From Microthrixaceae bacterium (GTDB lineage: Bacteria > Actinomycetota > Acidimicrobiia > Acidimicrobiales > Iamiaceae): a stretch of 64,000 nucleotides of DNA. Below the pieces are notes generated by a model. That model searched no databases, had not been told where the DNA came from, and saw only the letters and a list, made by a program, of their open reading frames with translations. The first letter of the stretch is position 1, and the number at the start of each line of letters is the position of its first letter. Location of the stretch: NCBI GenBank assembly GCA_016702505.1, contig JADJDU010000014.1, positions 1 through 64,000 on the forward strand, read 5' to 3'. Below are positions 59,376 through 64,000 of this stretch, in pieces. The position numbers were made by a program, and so were the translations under genes.

Positions 59376-60599
59376 GTGGTGACTCCCGGTGCACGTGGAT
59401 CCGAATCGCTGTCGATCGGCCAAGCCCGTCGCCTGGCCCTGTCGGCCCAGGGATTTGCCGACCCGGCACCGACGGGTCGAGTCGACCGCCGTCACGGTCG
59501 CCGGTTGTTGTCTCGGGTCGGTGTCATCCAGATCGACTCCGTCAACGTGGTGTGCCGAGCCCAGGAGTTGGCCCTTTTCGCCCGCCTGGGCAGTCATCGT
59601 CGGAGCCTGCTCAGCGAGATGACCGAGCGCAGCGACATCTTCGAGTACTGGGCCCACGAGGCGTCCCACGTCCCGGTGGAGATGCATCCGTTGCTGAGAT
59701 GGCGGATGGACGACGCCCGGGCTGGGATCGGGACCTGGGCTGGAGTGGCCGCCGTGGCGACCCAGGACCAGGGTTTGGTCGGCTCCGTGTTGGACCAGGT
59801 CGTGGACCGGGGTCCGATGACCATCGGAATGTTGGAGGGGGGCGGGCCGCGCACCTCGGGAATGTGGGGGTGGAGCCAGGGAAAGCTGGTCTTGGAGTAC
59901 CTGTTCTGGAGTGGCCAGGTCACGGCTCGTAGAGGACCCAACTTCGAGCGGCTGTACGACCTGCCAGAACGGATGCTTCCGGCCGAGGTCCTGGCCGCGG
60001 CGACACCGACCCGACACGACGCCCTCCGGGCTCTGCTGGAACGGGCGGCGCGTGCTCACGGTGTGGGCACTGCTGGGGACCTGGCTGACCATTTCCGGTT
60101 GCCGGTCCGCCTCTGTCGGCCCTTGTTGCAGGAGTTGGTGGAGGATGGTCAGCTCGCAGCGGTGACGGTCGAGGGATGGCGTGAGGTCGCCTACCGCCAT
60201 CGGGGCGTGGTGTTGCCCCGGACGGTGTCGGCACGGGCGCTGCTGTCACCGTTCGACTCGCTCATCTGGGAACGTTCCCGGACCGAACGCCTATGGGACT
60301 TCCGCTACCGCGTCGAGATCTACGTACCCGCCCACAAGCGGGTCCACGGCTACTACGTGCTGCCGTTCCTGTCGGGGGACAGGCTGGTGGCGCGGGTCGA
60401 CCTCAAGGCCGATCGCAGCACCGGCAGTCTGCGGGTCCGGGCTGCGTACGCCGAGTCGGGCGTCGACCAGGGCGAGTCGGCGAGGGAACTGGCGTTGGAG
60501 CTGGGCGGGATGGCGCGGTTTCTCGGTCTGGACGAAGTGGTGGTGGAGCCAGTGGGTGACCTGGCGAAGCCGCTGGCCGCCGCAGTGAGTTCGGTCTAA
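59376..60599 (+). CDS. AlkX/YcaQ-like DNA glycosylase (winged-helix HTH_42)
   Basis: 407 residues. The family core starts SIGQARRLALSAQGF, and the catalytic QxD motif (QIDSVNVVCRAQELALFARL) is present, as in YcaQ/AlkX enzymes that unhook interstrand DNA crosslinks. Later winged-helix segments are GWSQGKLVLEYLFWSGQVTA and LSPFDSLIWERSRTERLWDF, with YRVEIYVPAHKRVHGYYVLP. Its stop overlaps the stop of the convergent hydratase gene by 4 bases. Confidence 0.85.
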   Translation: MVTPGARGSESLSIGQARRLALSAQGFADPAPTGRVDRRHGRRLLSRVGVIQIDSVNVVCRAQELALFARLGSHRRSLLSEMTERSDIFEYWAHEASHVPVEMHPLLRWRMDDARAGIGTWAGVAAVATQDQGLVGSVLDQVVDRGPMTIGMLEGGGPRTSGMWGWSQGKLVLEYLFWSGQVTARRGPNFERLYDLPERMLPAEVLAAATPTRHDALRALLERAARAHGVGTAGDLADHFRLPVRLCRPLLQELVEDGQLAAVTVEGWREVAYRHRGVVLPRTVSARALLSPFDSLIWERSRTERLWDFRYRVEIYVPAHKRVHGYYVLPFLSGDRLVARVDLKADRSTGSLRVRAAYAESGVDQGESARELALELGGMARFLGLDEVVVEPVGDLAKPLAAAVSSV

Positions 60600-61426
60600 C
60601 GGATGCGGGGTTCGACTCGGCCGGCAGCGAAGGTCTTCTGGCCTTCGGCCAGGTCATCCTCGTTCATGCCCAAGTTCAAGAAGGTGTTGCCCAGGTCGAG
60701 CGCCTGACGACGGCTCAGCTCCCGGCCAGCCCACAGAGCGCGCAGCGTGGCCTGCATGGGGCGAGTCGGGGCCGAGGCGATCGTGTTCGCCAGCCAGCCA
60801 GCCCGTTCCTCCAGCTCGGTCGCCGGGCAGATCTCGCTGACCAACCCGATCTGGTGAGCCCTCTCGGCCGACATGCGTTCGTGGTTGCCGAGCAGGCTCA
60901 GCCGGAGTATCTCCCCGAAGGGCATGCCGCGGTGCAACATCAACAGCGGCTCGTAGACAGCGGGCATGCCGTAGGTGACGTGGGGATCGAAGAAGGTTGC
61001 GTGGTCGGCGGCCACGATGATGTCGACCTCGCCCAGCAGGTAGAAGGCGCCGCCGCAAGCCATGCCGTTGACGGCACACACCACCGGCTTCCAGAAGTCG
61101 TTGGCCTTCGGTCCCAGCAACTGGCCGGGGTCGTCGTAGGTGAACGGCGTGAACTCGTAGCTGGCCCCACCTTCGGCAGGAACGAAGTCCCGGTCTATGC
61201 CGGTGCAGAACGCCTTGTCTCCTGTGGCTGTCAGCACCACAGACCGAACCGAATCATCGGTGCGCAGATGGCGCCACAGACCCGACAACTCGTCGCACAG
61301 GACCTTGTTGAAGGCGTGGTAGCGCTCGGGCCTGTTGAGGCTGATCCAGGCCACCGCGCCGCGCTGCTCGTAGAGCAAGGTGGTCAGGTTGGCGGTCGGG
61401 TCGGCGGCGGCAGGGGTGTCGGTCAT
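60596..61426 (-). CDS. Enoyl-CoA hydratase/isomerase family protein
   Basis: 276 residues from ATG 61426; the frame extends further upstream without a sensible start. Marks: AVAWISLNRPERYHAFNKVL, oxyanion loop GDKAFCTGIDRDFVPAEG, VNGMACGGAFYLLGEVDIIV, and a Tyr/Pro-containing segment THVTYGMPAVYEPLLML-like in place of the usual glutamate loop, so the activity may not be plain hydration. End: NEDDLAEGQKTFAAGRVEPR. Part of the acyl-CoA cluster here. Confidence 0.85.
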   Translation of the reverse strand: MTDTPAAADPTANLTTLLYEQRGAVAWISLNRPERYHAFNKVLCDELSGLWRHLRTDDSVRSVVLTATGDKAFCTGIDRDFVPAEGGASYEFTPFTYDDPGQLLGPKANDFWKPVVCAVNGMACGGAFYLLGEVDIIVAADHATFFDPHVTYGMPAVYEPLLMLHRGMPFGEILRLSLLGNHERMSAERAHQIGLVSEICPATELEERAGWLANTIASAPTRPMQATLRALWAGRELSRRQALDLGNTFLNLGMNEDDLAEGQKTFAAGRVEPRIR

Positions 61427-61638
61427 CGGGTGACGGTACCTTCGGGTTGGTCCGGCCTCGATCCATATCACCGGTGGTGTGGATCTCGAGCTCGGGTAAC
61501 GGTCTGGGGACTGCGGTGGACCCCCTGGTGGACGCGACGGTGGCCGGGTCGTCGTTGACCCGGCCACCGTCGAGATTCTGCTGGTTCCGGCTGACGGTCC
61601 GGTGGACCTTCACCCGCTGTGGTGATCGGCAGGTCGGA

Positions 61639-62876
61639 TCAGTTGCGGGGCCCGGCGGGCGCGCGCTCAGGCGTCGGGCGGTCCTTGTCGAGGTCGAGGT
61701 TGAGCAGGCGGATGGCGTTGCCCCGAACGATCTTGTAGATCTGCTCCTCGGTGAGGCCCTCCATCATCTTGGTGGCGACCTCCTTGGAGGTGGGCCACGT
61801 CGAGTCGGTGTGGGGGTAGTCGGTCTCGAAGGTGACGTTGTCCTCGCCGATTACGTCCAGCGCGGTGAGGCCGAAGTTGTCGCGGAAGAAGCAGCCGTAG
61901 ATGTTGCGGTAGTAGTAGGTGCTCGGCGGCTCGGGGATGGTGTCCTTCACCCCTCCCCAGGCGCGGTGCTCGCGCCACACGTCGTCGATCCGTTCCAGCA
62001 TGTAGGGGATCCAGCCGATCTGGCCCTCGCTGTAGGCCAGCTTCAGGTTGGGGAACTTCACCAGGTTGCCGCTGAAGATCCAGTCGGTCATCGAGGCCAT
62101 CGAGTTGTTGAACGACAAGGACGCGGCCACGGCGACGGGGGCGTCGGGGGAGGTGGCGGGCATGCGTGATGAGGACCCGATGTGCATGTGGATGCCCATG
62201 TCGGTCTCCTCGCATGCGGCGAAGAACGGTTCCCAGAAGCCGCCGTGGATCGAGGGCAGCCCGAGGTGGGCAGGAACCTCGCTGAAGCACACCGCGGTCA
62301 CGCCCCGTTCGGCGTTGCGCCTGACCTCGGCCGCGGCCAGCTCGGCGTCCCACAGCGGGACGATGATCAGGGGGATCAGGGCACCGTCGGAGTCGCCACA
62401 CCACTCCTCGACCATCCAGTCGTTGTAGGCCTTGACGCACGCCAGGCCCATCTCACGGTCGGGGTGTTCGGTGAAGGTCTGGCCGCAGAACCGGGGAAAG
62501 CTGGGAAAGCACAGCGACGCCTCGGTGTGGTTCATCTTCATGTCCTCGACGCGGGCCTTGGGGTCGTAGCAACCCGGGCGCATCTCCTCGTAGGTCATGG
62601 GGGTCATGGTCATCTCGTCGCGGCTGTAGCCCACGGCGGCCACGTGACGCTTCTGGATGTAGACAACGTCGCCGAACACCCAGCAGTCGGCCGGGGTGCC
62701 GTCGGGGTCGAAGGTCTGTTCGTAGGCACCGCCGCCGATGTGCTTCATGTGGCCGATGCCGCGCCGCTCCACGCGGGGCCGTCGGCCCGGAACTTCTCGG
62801 GCAGCCAGGTCTGCCAGACGTGGGCCGGCTCGACGACGTGGTCGTCAACGCTGATGATCTTCGGCAACTCGCCCAT
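61639..62876 (-). pseudogene. Amidohydrolase (COG2159 type), frameshifted near the N-terminus
   Basis: From ATG 62876 the protein begins MGELPKIISVDDHVVEPAHV, the usual metal-binding start of the family, and continues to EKFRADGP. One base is then missing in a GGGG run (62775-62778); after it RRGIGHMKHIGGGAYEQTFD continues for 370 residues. Other metal-site pieces are DMGIHMHIGSSSRM and TFETDYPHTDSTWP. The repaired protein has about 413 residues. The homopolymer position makes a sequencing error the simplest explanation. Five operator half-sites stand just upstream. Confidence 0.8.
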
Positions 62877-62916
62877 GGGAATCCCTTCGATGGCGCAGCA
62901 GGTGCTGGGGTGGCCT

Positions 62917-62964
62917 CCGTCAGTTTCTGACGGTCCGTCAGATCTTATCCTGACGAACCGTCAG
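62917..62964. promoter_or_regulatory. Array of CCGTCAG half-sites, candidate TetR operator cluster
   Basis: CCGTCAG-TTT-CTGACGG-T-CCGTCAG, then eight bases, then CTGACG-AAC-CGTCAG. Neighbouring half-sites form overlapping palindromes. The last is the same 15-bp form found at 57367-57381. Lies 41-88 bp upstream of the amidohydrolase start. Confidence 0.7.
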
Positions 62965-63105
62965 AGACCATCGCGTCGATGGGGGAGCGCAGGTCGAACT
63001 CACCAGGCAACCGTGTAGGGCGTCACGCTGGACCGCTGAAGATCGGCCGCCGCCGCCACCACAAAGCTGCAACCCGGACCTGAAGCCACGCACGACACGG
63101 GCCCA

Positions 63106-63984
63106 TCACCACTCATCTGGGGGCACAACCGTTGGTAGCGCGGTGAAGGTGAAGCGAGCCACACCTTGTGGGTCGGCATGCCTGGTCATACCCTCCACGG
63201 TGCGCGAGATGACGGCGGTCATCGCCTCGGAGTCGACAGGACTGCACGTCGTGGTGGCAGCTCGAGCCGGAAACCCAGCGCAATGGGCCAACAGGATCGG
63301 CTCGTTGGGCCGGAACCCCGACGCCACAACTTCGACCGTTGATCCCGAGGCGAGCGCTTCGAAGGACGGAGGCACGGTGGGAAGCATCAGAGACTCGGCA
63401 CGAACCGTGGCCGTAACCAGGTTGACCGGACCCAGGTTCGTTCGGAAGGCGAGGGGTTGGCCCCCTGAAAGGTCGTAGTCCCGGGCATCGGCAGCTACCA
63501 ACACACAGTTGGTGCCCGGCGACGCGCAGTCATGGGCTCGGCCCTGCACGGTGATGACTCGGGGAACCGGGTAGGTCGCCGAGAACTGGCCATCTGGGCC
63601 CACCGCGAACCGGGCAGCTCGGACGGTGTCACAGGCCTTCACCCCGGCCGACTCCGTATCGACGGCCTCGAGGCAAACGGCCAGCCCCACCACGTGATAG
63701 GCCGGAAATGCAGCGCTGGTGACGGTAACGATCGTTTGATCGACAAGGTCCCGTGACGGTTCGACCGTGACCGCCACGCGAGCGGAGCCGGAGCCATCGC
63801 CGCGGGTTGGCTCGAACTCGAGTACCCGTACTTCGCAGCTGGACAACCACACCGCCAGGCTCCCCAGCACCAACAATCCGATGGCCAGCGCCCCGATTCC
63901 ACACCCGAGAGCAGTCCCGGCCAGTCGCCTGGGACGGTGTGCACCAGCTAGGTCGCCACCAGATTCGTGAAATCCATGGCCCAT
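63106..63984 (-). CDS. Membrane-anchored protein with neocarzinostatin-like domains
   Basis: 292 residues, complete within the window. A His/Arg-rich start is followed by one span (GIGALAIGLLVLGSLAVWL) ending SSC, possibly a lipobox. The outside part has two beta domains of the neocarzinostatin-apoprotein type: VAVTVEPSRDLVDQTIVTVT with the Cys pairs CLEAVD/KACDTV and HDCASPGTNCVLVAADARDY, then FEALASGSTVEVVASGFRPN with HCAGFPARAATTTC. Such domains bind chromophores in a few species, but in most actinobacteria their role is unknown. Confidence 0.7.
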   Translation of the reverse strand: MGHGFHESGGDLAGAHRPRRLAGTALGCGIGALAIGLLVLGSLAVWLSSCEVRVLEFEPTRGDGSGSARVAVTVEPSRDLVDQTIVTVTSAAFPAYHVVGLAVCLEAVDTESAGVKACDTVRAARFAVGPDGQFSATYPVPRVITVQGRAHDCASPGTNCVLVAADARDYDLSGGQPLAFRTNLGPVNLVTATVRAESLMLPTVPPSFEALASGSTVEVVASGFRPNEPILLAHCAGFPARAATTTCSPVDSEAMTAVISRTVEGMTRHADPQGVARFTFTALPTVVPPDEW

Positions 63985-64000
63985 GATCTCACCGCCTTTG

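Overview
The window is high-GC DNA with actinobacterial habits: frequent GTG/TTG starts, ATGA/GTGA gene overlaps, a CarD regulator, a Mec/CysM pair, a DUF1272 protein and many TetR-type operators next to acyl-CoA genes. The mix (an amidohydrolase with an SVDDHVVEP start, a desaturase, a P450, enoyl-CoA hydratases, neocarzinostatin-fold and DUF305 proteins) suggests an uncultured member of Actinomycetota, possibly Acidimicrobiia. That placement is inference.

Region 1 (about 1-19.3 kb) is accessory DNA. It holds a three-gene cassette of small membrane proteins, a sigma factor with a broken membrane partner, several broken lipoproteins, a toxin/antitoxin pair, four insertion sequences (one IS110, two IS3-type, one IS1182-type with perfect 19-bp ends) and a coupled operon of secreted protein, lipoprotein and GNAT-acyl-carrier-protein fusion. 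Almost every non-IS gene here is interrupted by a frameshift or stop, while all four transposase loci are intact. The region ends at a 49-nt 3' fragment of a tRNA-Arg preceded by GGCACAA direct repeats, which looks like an integration scar.

Region 2 (19.3-50.4 kb) is mostly ordinary chromosome: P450, CarD, fatty-acid desaturase with a perfect 20-bp operator, DUF305 protein, AI-2E-type permease, TetR plus GH3 glycosidase, a toxin gene broken by an 8-bp tandem repeat, tmRNA and smpB, Mec and CysM (without CysO between them), a two-component system, rph-rdgB, an unusual short-armed tRNA with anticodon UAG, clpP, rpe, an RNA methyltransferase, a frameshifted alcohol dehydrogenase, a very large lipoprotein that reads like a two-domain BPI/TULIP lipid-binding protein, and a BNR lipoprotein-TetR operon with a 28-bp palindrome over its start codon. 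Two families of intergenic repeats occur here.

Region 3 (50.87-55.73 kb) is a compact integrative element in tRNA-Glu(CUC). It is bounded by a 64/65-bp direct repeat, carries MNT/HEPN and XRE-ImmA/PIN gene pairs, and its integrase is dead: the middle of the catalytic domain is damaged and the tyrosine codon has become a stop.

Region 4 (55.7-64 kb) returns to chromosome: tRNA-Glu, tRNA-Gln, a universal stress protein, two enoyl-CoA hydratases, an acyl-CoA ligase, an AlkX/YcaQ-like DNA glycosylase, a frameshifted amidohydrolase and a neocarzinostatin-fold protein. A CTGACG-N3-CGTCAG operator occurs upstream of both the first hydratase and the amidohydrolase, suggesting a shared TetR-type regulon. 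Many frameshifts lie in homopolymer runs, so uncorrected sequencing indels must be considered before calling genes dead.
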